Assembly: GCA_035549015.1 (NCBI GenBank) | Contig: DASZRW010000015.1 | Location: forward strand, 1 to 64,000 | From: JAFDZV01 sp035549015 | GTDB lineage: Bacteria > Bacteroidota > Ignavibacteria > OLB7 | Length of the DNA stretch: 64,000 nt | Reading direction: 5' to 3' | Shown here: positions 34,313 to 42,942 of the stretch, one piece after another | How positions within the stretch are numbered: the first letter of the stretch is position 1 | Layout: the number at the start of each line of letters is the position of its first letter | Notes under the pieces: generated by a model | Databases searched by the model: none | Told to the model about the DNA's origin: nothing | What the model saw: only the letters and a program-made list of their open reading frames with translations | Made by a program: the position numbers and the translations under genes

Positions 34313-34818
34313 ATGGCACATACCTTTACCCAACTCTATATCCATCTCGTCTTTGCCGTACAGGGGCGCCAAAGCTTGATTCAAAATTCTTTCAAGAGCG
34401 AACTATGCAAATACATCACCGGCATAGTGCAGCGCCCGGACCGTGGCCACAAGCTGATTGCAATCAACGGCCCTGCCAACCACATTCACATCCTCATCGG
34501 ATTGAACCCGGATCAGACGATCGCGGATCTCGTCCGTGATATCAAGATCTCGTCATCCAAGCTCATCAACAGCAGAGGTTGGACACGGGGTCGATTCCGA
34601 TGGCAGGAAGGGTATGGTGCCTTCTCAAACTCTCGCAGCCAATTGCAGGCTGTTGCGCGATATATCGAGCGTCAGGAGGAGCTTCATAAGCGGTTCACAT
34701 TCCATGAAGAATATCTGGGTTTGTTGGACAGATATGCCGTGCTTTACGATCGGCGATATCTATTCGAGTGGGTTGACGATGACGTCCCGGAGGAATAGGC
34801 CGCTCCCTGCGGGGAGCG
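34088..34818 (+). mobile_element. putative IS200-like element bounded by subterminal hairpins
   Basis: The transposase gene is flanked by two GC hairpins: CGCTCC-GTCA-GGAGCG at 34088-34103 and CGCTCCC-TGCG-GGGAGCG at 34801-34818, 3 bases after the stop. IS200/IS605 elements have hairpins near their ends instead of inverted repeats, so these are candidate ends. The same hairpins also end repeats without a transposase gene at 46.8-47.3 kb, so the element and the dispersed repeats are probably related. Confidence 0.5.
34313..34798 (+). CDS. tnpA: IS200/IS605-type Y1 transposase, 161 aa
   Basis: Single-domain HUH transposase: AHTFTQLYIHLVFAVQGRQS at the start, HIHI of the HUH motif in NGPANHIHILIGL, and the region WQEGYGAFSNSRSQLQAVAR carrying the presumed catalytic Tyr, followed by EEYLGLLDRYAVLYDRRYLF. 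The fold nicks single-stranded DNA at hairpin ends. Length matches active members (about 150 aa). ATG 34313 is preceded by AAGGATG. No tnpB gene follows. Dispersed repeats with hairpins close to the gene suggest it can also act on non-autonomous copies. Confidence 0.92.
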   Translation: MAHTFTQLYIHLVFAVQGRQSLIQNSFKSELCKYITGIVQRPDRGHKLIAINGPANHIHILIGLNPDQTIADLVRDIKISSSKLINSRGWTRGRFRWQEGYGAFSNSRSQLQAVARYIERQEELHKRFTFHEEYLGLLDRYAVLYDRRYLFEWVDDDVPEE

Positions 34819-34979
34819 GGCAACGGAGGGAGGGGGACGGCCGGGCTACAGATAGGACGATCATTCCATGCCAACCGGCTCCGCACGTCATGACGCCTGC
34901 GCACAACATTATCGCGCGCATCCGATTCGCCCCACATGCCGAATCGGTTGATTGTGATGAGGCAGACATCCCATCATCG
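34801..34979 (-). repeat. dispersed repeat unit A, copy 1
   Basis: About 178 bases starting with the palindrome CGCTCCCTGCGGGGAGCG and containing GGACGATCATTCCATGCC, CGTCATGACGCCTGCGCAC and ATTCGCCCCACATGCCGAAT. In reverse orientation it is nearly identical to 46818-46994 and 47131-47305. It directly follows the transposase stop. It contains short dyads (CGTCATGACG, CGATTCGCC/GCCGAATCG). Confidence 0.9.
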
Positions 34980-35147
34980 AACGATGCACGACCACACGAT
35001 TATGCTGTTGGGAATGGCGGCTAATGCCGCGGACATCCGATCATCGAGCCGTACCCCGCACGCTTACGCGGGAGGGAATAGCGGATCTGCGAACCACACT
35101 ATCTGTAGAACCGCTCCCGCCCCTTCCATTCCGCTCCGTCAGGAGCG
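34980..35147 (-). repeat. dispersed repeat unit B, copy 2
   Basis: Joined directly to unit A copy 1. It contains CGTGCATCGTTCGA-type and CGGCTAATGCCGCGG sequence and the segment CGAGCCGTACCCCGCAC through CGCTCCGTCAGGAGCG that is repeated at 34001-34104. In reverse orientation it matches 46995-47130. Confidence 0.9.
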
Positions 35148-35271
35148 CCGGTGATTTCACCCGTACGTAACAACCGCCGGTGCAACGCATGCAAGAATCG
35201 CCCGGGCCTCGAGAGATATCGGTTCAAGACCCGGGCGATCGAATGTCTTCGAGATGCCGTGCGTTGCCCGC
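35148..35271. other. short spacer after the repeats
   Basis: CGGGCCTCGAGAGATATCGG and CAAGACCCGGGCGATCG near 35205-35240 include a partial dyad (CCCGGGC copies in both arms: GCCCGGGCC / CCCGGGC) that may end the broken gene's transcript on the minus strand. No gene is supported. Confidence 0.3.
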
Positions 35272-35568
35272 TCAGGCCAACGTCATGGCCTGCGGCAGGA
35301 ACACCTCGTGCGCTGCGTGGAACGTGACATGCGGCTCCACATTGATGCCGAGCTTCGCCATTGCCGGTCCAAGCCGGTCGTTGCCGAACGCGGCGAAGGC
35401 GGCCTCGCTCTCCCATGCGTCCACGTTGTGACAGTCTTCCCCGACCTACCAGGTCAGGTGCGCCATGCCGCCGTCCGGTGCGCGTTCCAGCCAGCCGGCT
35501 TCCGCCCTGATGCTGTCGTACTGTTCGGATGATACGCCATTGAGAACAACGTGTACTACAACCGCCAT
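35272..35568 (-). pseudogene. small monooxygenase-like (ABM-type) gene interrupted by an in-frame TAG
   Basis: From ATG 35568 the frame reads AVVVHVVLNGVSSEQYDSIR, then GGMAHLTW, then a TAG codon (35446-35448), and continues in the same frame with VGEDCHNVDAWESEAAFAAF, GNDRLGPAMAKLGINVEPHV and FHAAHEVFLP up to a normal TGA. Both halves fit one small ferredoxin-like/ABM-type protein of about 98 residues, where the family usually has Trp-Trp before the next segment, so TGG to TAG is the likely mutation. A true amber pseudogene, a sequencing error, or suppression are the alternatives. Confidence 0.8.
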
Positions 35569-35834
35569 GGGATTGCTCCGATTGATGTGAATAATTGCCT
35601 GCGGCATGATGCCGCTGCGCCGCCATGAGCGCGGGGAATGTGTATGTGCTGGTACGGAAGAAAGGCGAAGTTGGATGTTCATGCATTCCAGGGTGCGCGC
35701 TCGCGATATGGAACGCCGGGGAAGCGGCCCCATGAACATCCGGACGGTCATAATCCGGCAGCAGAATTGTTTGGGTATGATACGTTGTGGTTCCTCCAAC
35801 CACTGACGGGAAACAACTGACGAGAGAGAGAAAC
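35569..35834. other. divergent upstream region
   Basis: The 266 bases between the interrupted minus-strand gene and the plus-strand metallo-beta-lactamase hold no gene. TTTGGGTATGATACG (about 35770-35784) could be a promoter region for the lactamase; this is weak. GAGAGAGAG precedes ATG 35835. Confidence 0.3.
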
Positions 35835-36740
35835 ATGCGACACCTGATGCGTGCGGTTCCGATGCTGGCAGCATCGTTGATGATCCACCTGCTCACTGCC
35901 GGCCATGCGGCCGCGCAGCGCGACCCCGCCTGGACGGAGGCCTACAGGCCGTTTCGCATCGTGGGGAATCTCTATTACGTGGGGAGCAGGGGGCTTGCGA
36001 ACTATCTGATTGCGACGCCCGAGGGACACATCCTGATCAACAGCGATCAGGATGCCAACGTGCCGTTGATCCAGGCAAGCATGAAGGAACTCGGGTTCAG
36101 CTTCAACGATGTGAAGATCCTCCTGATCAGCCATGCGCACTTCGACCACTGCGGCGGCAGCGCGTTGATCAAGGAGCGTACCGGCGCGCAGTACATGGTG
36201 ATGGATGCGGACGTGCCGGTGGTGAGGTCCGGTGGCGCGGAGGATTTCCAGTACGGTGCGGATTCATCAGCCCGCTACCGGCCGGCGTCGGTGGATCGGA
36301 CGCTGCACGATGGAGATACCGTACGCCTTGGCGATGCAGTGCTCATCGCGCATCGCACGCCCGGGCACACCAAGGGGTGCACAACGTGGACGATGCGGGT
36401 AATGGAGAACGGCCGGCCGTACGACGTGGTGATCGTTGGGGGCTGCGGCGTGAACCCGGGCTACAGACTGGTGGGCAACCCGCTCTATCCGGGGATCGCG
36501 CGCGACTACGAGCGCACGTTCCGCGTGCTGAAGCGGCTGCCGTGTGATTACTTCCTTGGCGCCCATGGCTCCTACTTCGACATGGAGGCCAAGGTCGGGC
36601 GGTTGAATCACGAAACCGTCTCTCCCTTCATCGATCCCAGGGGCTACCGAAGCTTCGTGCTCGGGAAGGAGCGTGAGTTCCGCGCGGAGCTTGCCCGCCA
36701 GCGCGCCGCGAAGCGCCGGCGCCCGCGCGCGGCGCGGTGA
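35835..36740 (+). CDS. subclass B3-like metallo-beta-lactamase, 301 aa
   Basis: Signal peptide to about residue 28 (LMRAVPMLAASLMIHLLTAG, AAAQ), so periplasmic. The zinc ligands are complete: HAHFDH at residues 100-105 (His100, His102, Asp104, His105), His178 in GHTKGCT and His244 in GAHGSYF. This is the B3 pattern with two zinc sites, and PFRIVGNLYYVGSRGLANYL is typical of B3 enzymes near the N-terminus. Predicted reaction: hydrolysis of beta-lactams, possibly including carbapenems; some B3 homologues have other hydrolase roles. The C-terminus is Arg-rich. A fragment of a second copy lies at 12363-12455. Confidence 0.92.
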   Translation: MRHLMRAVPMLAASLMIHLLTAGHAAAQRDPAWTEAYRPFRIVGNLYYVGSRGLANYLIATPEGHILINSDQDANVPLIQASMKELGFSFNDVKILLISHAHFDHCGGSALIKERTGAQYMVMDADVPVVRSGGAEDFQYGADSSARYRPASVDRTLHDGDTVRLGDAVLIAHRTPGHTKGCTTWTMRVMENGRPYDVVIVGGCGVNPGYRLVGNPLYPGIARDYERTFRVLKRLPCDYFLGAHGSYFDMEAKVGRLNHETVSPFIDPRGYRSFVLGKEREFRAELARQRAAKRRRPRAAR

Positions 36741-36999
36741 TGCGCGGTGATGATTGGTCAGGGCCGTCGTCGCGAGAAACTCAACCCCGACAGTGTCGGG
36801 GTATCCCTCTGCACCGACCCACCGGTGGTCGCTCCGCCGATCGCGCAATCTCCTCGCGGCGACAATCGTGGATATGGTTGCCGCATCGGCCGGAGTGCAA
36901 CTCCGGCCGAACACGGAGGCGAAGGCGGCTGCACGACATCCGCCGGCGCCTGGTTGCATGGATGCGCGGCGTTGCCGGACTCCAGTTGGATGATGGAGT
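36741..36999. other. intergenic region with two perfect hairpins
   Basis: ACCCCGACA-G-TGTCGGGGT at 36784-36802 and TCGGCCGGAGT-GCA-ACTCCGGCCGA at 36886-36910 are perfect stems of 9 and 11 bp. The second resembles the hairpin at 12479-12501. They may form transcript ends between the convergent lactamase and efflux units. No gene is supported here. Confidence 0.5.
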
Positions 37000-37146
37000 G
37001 CCGAATGCCGCCTCCGGCACAACGAATCCCAGGTTCAACCCGATGCCGATCCTCAAGGGCCGGCCGTAGTGGGCGGAGCCGTGGCCGGCCGGGCCTCGAG
37101 GAGGCGCGTGCGAATGGTTGTGCGAATGATTGTGTGAGCCTGCCAT
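37000..37146 (-). pseudogene. N-terminal stump of a CDF (CzcD-like) metal exporter
   Basis: The minus strand from ATG 37146, 6 bases after the cusB stop, encodes AGSHNHSHNHSHAPPRG and then GRPLRIGIGLNLGFVVPEAA. A His-rich cytoplasmic start followed by the first transmembrane helix is the standard beginning of CDF/CzcD zinc-cobalt-cadmium exporters (usual form LGFVVIEAVFG). After about 49 residues homology is lost; the remaining five helices are absent. It was probably the last gene of the efflux operon and has been truncated. Confidence 0.75.
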
Positions 37147-37152
37147 GATCTC

Positions 37153-38424
37153 TCAGTCGTCGTGTTCCTCGAGTTCTCCCTTCTGCCGGGCGGACTTCAG
37201 ATAGAACAATCCGCTCACGGCGATACGATCGCCTTCCGCCAGACCCGCCGTCACGATGGTTCGCTCGCCGGCTGCGTCGCCGATCTGCACCGGTACGCGC
37301 CGGAATGTGTTCGGCTCCTGCTCGCGGTAGACGTACCAGCCGGATCCCTCGCGCTCGATCGCATCGCGAGGTGCCGCCAGCGCGTATCCGCTCACCGGCC
37401 GTTCGAACTCCACGGTCACGAACAACTCCGGACGCAGATGCATTTCGGGGTTCGCGACCTCCGTGCGCACCGTCACCGTTCGCGTCCCGGGGTCCACGGT
37501 GGGGGAGATGAATGCGATTCTCCCCGCAAGCCGGCGGTCCTCACGGTCGCGAACGAAACCGGCCGCTCCCACGTGAAGCGTTGCGGCAACCTCGGGCGGA
37601 AGCTGCGCGTCGATCCAGACGGTTCCGATGTTCACCACCTCGAAGGCATCCCTGCTCGGTTCCAGATATTCGCCCAGCGCCACCCTGCGCCGTGCAACGA
37701 TACCAGTGATAGGTGAACGCAGGATGATGCGGGAACTGAACCCCATCTCCTCCACGCTCGCCGGGTTGATGCCGGCGGCGCGAAGCTTCGCCTCCACGGC
37801 ATGCAGCGCCGCCGCGGTCTCGAGACTGGCGGTGCGTGCTTCCTCCAGCGTCCGCCCCGCTCCGATCCCCTCCGCCCCAAGCTTCTCCTGGCGCGCAAGT
37901 GCCAGCCGTGCCTGTTCCGCGCCGGCGCGTGCCCTCATCAGTTCTCCCTTCAACTCTCCGATATCGAACGCCTCGATCTCCGCAAGTCCCTCTCCTCGTG
38001 CAACGTGCGATCCCTCGGACACGAGAAGCCGCGCCACGCGTCCCGGCACAACCGTTCCCACGTGCGCAATCCCGTTCTGCGTCGGCACTACGCGCCCCGG
38101 CGCGCGTACCACCGCACGTACCGGCTGCCGTGCCAGCGGCTCAACGGTGATTCCCGCCTCCTTCATCATCGCAGGCGTCATGCGGATCTCCTCTGCATGC
38201 TCCGTCTCCCGGCTCTGTGCGCTCTCCGCACCAGCCGGTGCCTCGCGCGCGTTGGCGGCAGCCGGATCGTGAGGGGAGCCGTTCCCGCCGCATGCGCACA
38301 ACAGCGCGGCACAGAGGAGCGGCATCGGCAGCATGCTCCATGCCGGCCACCGAAGGTTCGGGCGTGCGGGCCTTGTCGCCGGCAGGATCGTCTCTATCTC
38401 GTACTTCAGATTATCGATGGTCAT
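37153..38424 (-). CDS. cusB: RND efflux periplasmic adaptor (CusB/HlyD family), 423 aa
   Basis: Membrane-fusion protein of a heavy-metal RND pump. Near residues 38-46 LLCAALLCACGG is a lipobox-type end, so it is probably lipid-anchored. Barrel-sandwich and hairpin parts are visible: VVPGRVARLLVSEGSHVARG, GEGLAEIEAFDIGELKGELM, a long coiled hairpin (residues about 165-225), then IILRSPITGIVARRRVALGE and the beta-barrel DPGTRTVTVRTEVANPEMHL. ATG 38424 overlaps the cusA stop by 4 bases (ATGA). Its partner is the CusA-TolC fusion upstream; likely substrates are Cu/Ag or Zn/Co/Cd ions. Confidence 0.93.
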   Translation of the reverse strand: MTIDNLKYEIETILPATRPARPNLRWPAWSMLPMPLLCAALLCACGGNGSPHDPAAANAREAPAGAESAQSRETEHAEEIRMTPAMMKEAGITVEPLARQPVRAVVRAPGRVVPTQNGIAHVGTVVPGRVARLLVSEGSHVARGEGLAEIEAFDIGELKGELMRARAGAEQARLALARQEKLGAEGIGAGRTLEEARTASLETAAALHAVEAKLRAAGINPASVEEMGFSSRIILRSPITGIVARRRVALGEYLEPSRDAFEVVNIGTVWIDAQLPPEVAATLHVGAAGFVRDREDRRLAGRIAFISPTVDPGTRTVTVRTEVANPEMHLRPELFVTVEFERPVSGYALAAPRDAIEREGSGWYVYREQEPNTFRRVPVQIGDAAGERTIVTAGLAEGDRIAVSGLFYLKSARQKGELEEHDD

Positions 38425-41400
38425 GGCAGGTCTCCTCCAACGAAATACTCCAGTTCCGTGCGAACGCGCTCCGCCTGATGGAGCGCATCGATATATCCCG
38501 ACTCGGTTTCGATCAACGATGACTGCGCGGCAAGCACCTCGAGGTAGCTCGCGCTCCCTTCCTGAAACAATCGCAGAGCGATGCGTGCTCCCTCCGTGGC
38601 CTGCGGGATCAGATGCTCCGTGTACTCCGCAACGGCGCCGCGCGCCGTCTGATAGGATGCATACCGCGCCCGGAGCAGCGCGAGAAGGTGCAGGCTGTCG
38701 CGCGCCAGCTCCGCCGAACGCAGTTCCGTCTCCGAACGCGCAACCCGGTCCGGTCCGTCGGAGAACCATCGCCAGAGCGGAACGCCGAGCCTGATGGAGC
38801 CGCCGAAGTATCCCGGCGAGCCGGCCACCGTCTGCCGCGAGTATTCCAGCGTTGCGGAGGGAAGGCGTTCCAGGCGAACGGATCGCTCGTGCGCGCGAGC
38901 CGCCTCCACGCCAAGGCGGCGGGCCTCCAGCAGCGGGTGATCGCCCCGGAGGCGATCCTCCAGGTCGGTGAGCGATGCCGTGAACGCCTCCGGCGACAGC
39001 CGCTCGCGAACGGTGATCTCCTCACCGTGGGGAATGCCCATCAACGCGCCGAGAGCGGCGGCGGCCTGCCGAAGTTCTCCGCGCGCAAGTGTCTGCCGCC
39101 GTCGTGCATTCGCAAGCGCAACCGATGCCTGCAGCGGCTCCAGAGCGCCGGACTCGCCAAGCGCGCGGCGGCGTTCGGTGAGCTGTGCGAACTGTTCGGT
39201 GAGAGCCACCGCGGAGTCCGCGAGATCGAGCAGCGTGCGCGCGGTGACCAGGTCGGTATAGGCCTGCGACGCGCGGAGCAGCGTCTCGCGACGCGCGGCA
39301 TCGCGCTCGCTCTCCGATTGCCGGATCTCGAGCTCGGCCGCCTCCGCCCGCGCGCTGTAGAGCGGAGGGAGATCGAACGACTGTGCGATGCCGAGCGATG
39401 TGTTGGATCGTCCGGTGAGCGATGCCGACGGAGCCTCATCCACCGTGAAGAAGATCTCCGGGTTCGGAAGGATGCCGATTGCCGATCGTGCCGCTCTGTG
39501 CGCCTGGACGGCGGCGTCGCTTCGTTTCAGTTCCGGTCCGTTCGCAAGCGCCTGCCGGCGCGCGCTCTCCAGCGTCACCACGGTCTGCGCGCGGAGGGAG
39601 GGGGCGCCTGCGAGCGCGACCGTTCCCAGAAGCAGCGCGAGAACCAGAGCCGCTCCACCGGCGGACCCGCTCTCCGTGCGGCGTGCAGGCCGGGTCTCCT
39701 CGCGTGCACTCTCCTCCGGAGTCTCCTCCTGTCCCTCCACGTATCTGCCGCCGAACCGGTCGTAGATGATCGGCAGAAGAACCAGTGTGAGGAAGGTGGA
39801 GGAGATAAGGCCGCCGATGATCACCGTGGCGAGCGGGCGCTGCACCTCCGCCCCCGACCCGCGCGCGAGAAGCATCGGAAGGAATCCCAGCCCTGCAAGT
39901 GCGGCCGTCGTGATCACCGGGCGGAGGCGTTCATCGGCTCCCCTCAGCACCGCATCGCGGCGCGCCATTCCTTCTCCCTGATACTTCCGGATGGCGGCCA
40001 TCATCACGATGCCGTTCAGCACGGCGATGCCGAAGAGCGCGATGAAGCCGATCCCCGCCGAGATGGAGAAGGGGAGTCCGCCGATCGCCAGGGCCGCCAC
40101 GCCGCCGATCACCGACATCGGCACGCAGAGGAAGATCATCACGCCCAGCCGCACGGAGCGGAACGTCTGGAAGAGGAGCAGGAAGATGAGGGCGAGCGCA
40201 ATCGGCACCACGATCGCAAGCCGGCGCGATGCCGCCTGCAGGTTCCCGAACTGTCCGCCGTAGACGATGCCGTAGCCTGCCGGCAGCTTCACCGATGCCG
40301 CGATCCTTCGCTGCACCTCCTCCATGTAGCTCTGGATGTCGCGATCGCGCACGTTCGCCTGCACCATCACGAAGCGGGATCCATCCTCGCGCGAAACCTG
40401 CGCGGGCCCTTCCTCGATGCCGACATGCGCAAGCGAGGAGAGCGGGATGCGCCCGCCCCCGGGCGCGGCCACCATGATGTTGCCGATGGCATCGGCGCTG
40501 TTGCGTGCGTCGGACCGATAGCGCACCACCACATCGAAGCGCTTCTCCCCCTCCGATACCTCGCCGGCCTTTGCGCCGCCGATTGCCGTTCGCACGATCT
40601 CGTTGATTGTCTCCACCGTCAGCCCGTAGCGCGCAATCGCCGCACGGTCCGGGCGTACAACCAGTTGCGGCTGGCCGGATGTCTGCTCCAGCGTCACATC
40701 CTCGCCTCCCGGCGTCGCGCGGAGTATCGCCGCGATCCGCTGCGCCGTCGGGCTCAGGATGTCGTAGTCCTCACCCACCACCTTCACCGCAACGTCACCC
40801 TTCGCGCCGGCGATCAGCTCGTTGAAGCGCATCTCGATCGGCTGAAGAAACTGCACGCCGATTCCCGGTACGTTCTTCAACCGCTCGGATATCGCCTCGA
40901 TCAACTCCTCCTTGCTTCGCCCGCTCTTCCACTCCTCTCTCGGCTTCAGCATGATGAAGACGTCGGCGATCTCGAAGCCCATCGGATCGGTGGAGATCTC
41001 CGCGCGTCCGGTGTGCGACACCACCCGCTTCACTTCCGGGAAGCGCACGATCTCCTGCTCCACGCGCGTCGCAAGCCGCTGTGACTCCGTCAGGGAGACC
41101 GAGGGGAGGCGGATCAGCGTCATGGAGATGTCCCCTTCATCGAGTCGCGGAATGAACTCGCTCCCGAGCCGTGTGAACAGAAGCACCGTGCCCGCCAGCA
41201 GCAGAGCGGTTGCCGCAGCGATTGCCTTCCGATGGTTGAGCGCGCCCCGCAGGAAGGGGATGTAGCGGCGATGCAGAACGATGATGAGCGGTGAGTGACG
41301 GATCGTTCCCTTCTTCTTCATCAACAGCGAGAGCATCATCGGCACGTAGGTGAGCGAGAGAAGGAGCGCGCCGATCAGAGCGTACGACACGGTAAGCGCC

Positions 41401-42824
41401 ATCGGCCGGAAGAGCTTCCCCTCGATCCCCTGCAGCGTCAGGATCGGCAGATAGACAACGATGATGATCACCACGCCGAACGTCGCGGACTTCCGCATCT
41501 CCACGGAGCCCTGGTAGATCACGTCGCGCATCGCCGTGCCGCTGAGGGGCTCGCCGCTGCCGTAGCGCCGTTCGAGAAGGCGAAGGCAGTTCTCCACGAT
41601 GATCAGCGAGCCGTCCACAACCAGGCCGAAGTCGATGGCGCCGAGCGACATGAGATTGCCGGACTGCCCGGTAAGCACCATCATGATGCCGGCGAACATC
41701 ATCGCCAGCGGAATCACCGATGCCAGAATGAGTCCCGAGCGGAGATTGGCGAGGAAGAGAAGAAGCACGCCGATCACCAGCAGTGCACCCTCGATCAGGT
41801 TGGAGACCACCGTATGAATGGTGCGATCCACCAGATCCTCGCGATCGTAGTACGGCTCGATCACCACGCCGTGCGGAAGCGAGGGCCTGATCTGCTCGAT
41901 CCGCTCCTTCACGGCGTTGACGGTTACGCGCGCGTTGGCTCCCTTCAACTGCATCGCGATGCCGACGACAACCTCACCCGTGCCGTTCTCCGAGGCCGAG
42001 CCGAAGCGGAGCGCCGGACCGGTCTGGACCGTGGCGACGTCGGCCAGTGTGATCGGCGTGCCGGCCGGGCCTGCCCGGATAACCGTGCTCTTCAGATCGT
42101 CGATGCCGGTGGCAAGCCCAACGGAGCGGACCGAATACTGTTCCGGCCCCGTCTCGATGTAGCCGGCGCCGGCGTTGCCGCTGGTTTGCGCCACCGCATC
42201 GAACACGTCGCGAAGCGTGAGGTTGTATGCAACCAGTGCGTCCGGATCTATCAGAACGTGATACTGCTTTGCGTAGCCGCCGAGCGAGTTTACCTCGGCG
42301 ATTCCGGGCGTGCCGAGCAGTCCGCGCCGCACGATCCAGTCCTGAACGATTCGCAGATCCATCGGGGAGAGCGTGCCGGTGGTATCACGAACCACGTAGC
42401 GGAAGATCTCTCCGAGCCCGGTGGATACCGGCGCCAGTTCCGGGCGTCCTGCGCCGGCCGGCATCTGCTCTTCGGCCTCGCGAAGCTTCTCGAGGATCTG
42501 CTGCCGTGCGAAGTAGATGTCCACGTTCTCCTCGAAGACAACGGTCACCACCGAAAGCCCGGGGTGCGAGAGCGAACGAAGCTCCACGACGTTCGGAATC
42601 GACTTCAGGGCGATCTCCACGGGGAACGTGACGAACCGCTCCACCTCCAGCGAGGAGAGGGCGGGAGCCTGGGTGAGAATCTGAACCTGATTATTGGTGA
42701 TGTCCGGGACGGCATCGATCGGGAGTCGTGCAAACGCCCAGATGCCGCCGCCGACGAGCGCCAGGACCAGCAGGGCGATGAACCCGCGCTGCCGGAGCGA
42801 GAACGCGATGATCGCGTTGAACAT
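38421..42824 (-). CDS. cusA: CusA/CzcA-type RND pump fused to a TolC-like outer membrane factor, 1467 aa
   Basis: Residues 1-1030 are a heavy-metal RND transporter: FNAIIAFSLRQRGFIALLVL at the start, IDAVPDITNNQVQI near residue 40, the long TM segment with SLGAIDFGLVVDGSLIIVEN around 400 (central acidic Asp of the proton relay), and LATVIIGGLISSTFLTLVLL near 1010. After a charged linker and a second hydrophobic signal-like segment (ALVLALLLGTVALAGAP, about 1055-1075) comes a complete outer membrane efflux domain of about 390 residues (TLESARRQALANGPELKRSD ... SYLEVLAAQSSLIETESGYI). Such CusA-TolC fusions are known in Bacteroidetes. GGAGGG precedes ATG 42824. With CusB it would form a tripartite pump whose outer channel is tethered covalently. 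Confidence 0.93.
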   Translation of the reverse strand: MFNAIIAFSLRQRGFIALLVLALVGGGIWAFARLPIDAVPDITNNQVQILTQAPALSSLEVERFVTFPVEIALKSIPNVVELRSLSHPGLSVVTVVFEENVDIYFARQQILEKLREAEEQMPAGAGRPELAPVSTGLGEIFRYVVRDTTGTLSPMDLRIVQDWIVRRGLLGTPGIAEVNSLGGYAKQYHVLIDPDALVAYNLTLRDVFDAVAQTSGNAGAGYIETGPEQYSVRSVGLATGIDDLKSTVIRAGPAGTPITLADVATVQTGPALRFGSASENGTGEVVVGIAMQLKGANARVTVNAVKERIEQIRPSLPHGVVIEPYYDREDLVDRTIHTVVSNLIEGALLVIGVLLLFLANLRSGLILASVIPLAMMFAGIMMVLTGQSGNLMSLGAIDFGLVVDGSLIIVENCLRLLERRYGSGEPLSGTAMRDVIYQGSVEMRKSATFGVVIIIVVYLPILTLQGIEGKLFRPMALTVSYALIGALLLSLTYVPMMLSLLMKKKGTIRHSPLIIVLHRRYIPFLRGALNHRKAIAAATALLLAGTVLLFTRLGSEFIPRLDEGDISMTLIRLPSVSLTESQRLATRVEQEIVRFPEVKRVVSHTGRAEISTDPMGFEIADVFIMLKPREEWKSGRSKEELIEAISERLKNVPGIGVQFLQPIEMRFNELIAGAKGDVAVKVVGEDYDILSPTAQRIAAILRATPGGEDVTLEQTSGQPQLVVRPDRAAIARYGLTVETINEIVRTAIGGAKAGEVSEGEKRFDVVVRYRSDARNSADAIGNIMVAAPGGGRIPLSSLAHVGIEEGPAQVSREDGSRFVMVQANVRDRDIQSYMEEVQRRIAASVKLPAGYGIVYGGQFGNLQAASRRLAIVVPIALALIFLLLFQTFRSVRLGVMIFLCVPMSVIGGVAALAIGGLPFSISAGIGFIALFGIAVLNGIVMMAAIRKYQGEGMARRDAVLRGADERLRPVITTAALAGLGFLPMLLARGSGAEVQRPLATVIIGGLISSTFLTLVLLPIIYDRFGGRYVEGQEETPEESAREETRPARRTESGSAGGAALVLALLLGTVALAGAPSLRAQTVVTLESARRQALANGPELKRSDAAVQAHRAARSAIGILPNPEIFFTVDEAPSASLTGRSNTSLGIAQSFDLPPLYSARAEAAELEIRQSESERDAARRETLLRASQAYTDLVTARTLLDLADSAVALTEQFAQLTERRRALGESGALEPLQASVALANARRRQTLARGELRQAAAALGALMGIPHGEEITVRERLSPEAFTASLTDLEDRLRGDHPLLEARRLGVEAARAHERSVRLERLPSATLEYSRQTVAGSPGYFGGSIRLGVPLWRWFSDGPDRVARSETELRSAELARDSLHLLALLRARYASYQTARGAVAEYTEHLIPQATEGARIALRLFQEGSASYLEVLAAQSSLIETESGYIDALHQAERVRTELEYFVGGDLP

Positions 42825-42942
42825 GAAATTGTCCCTCCAGTCTGTGAAGGATGCGCATGTGAATAGCGGCGGCGGGCTGCCGGAACGAATGTTCAGGCAA
42901 CAGCAGTGGCATCCATGCGGCAATGCAGCCGCAACAGTGGAG

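Noticed and set aside
38613..41084. 823-codon open frame on the plus strand across cusA
   Set aside because: Antisense of the RND pump gene with Arg-rich, motif-free translation.
41295..42866. 523-codon plus-strand open frame
   Set aside because: Also antisense of cusA; no domains, skewed composition.
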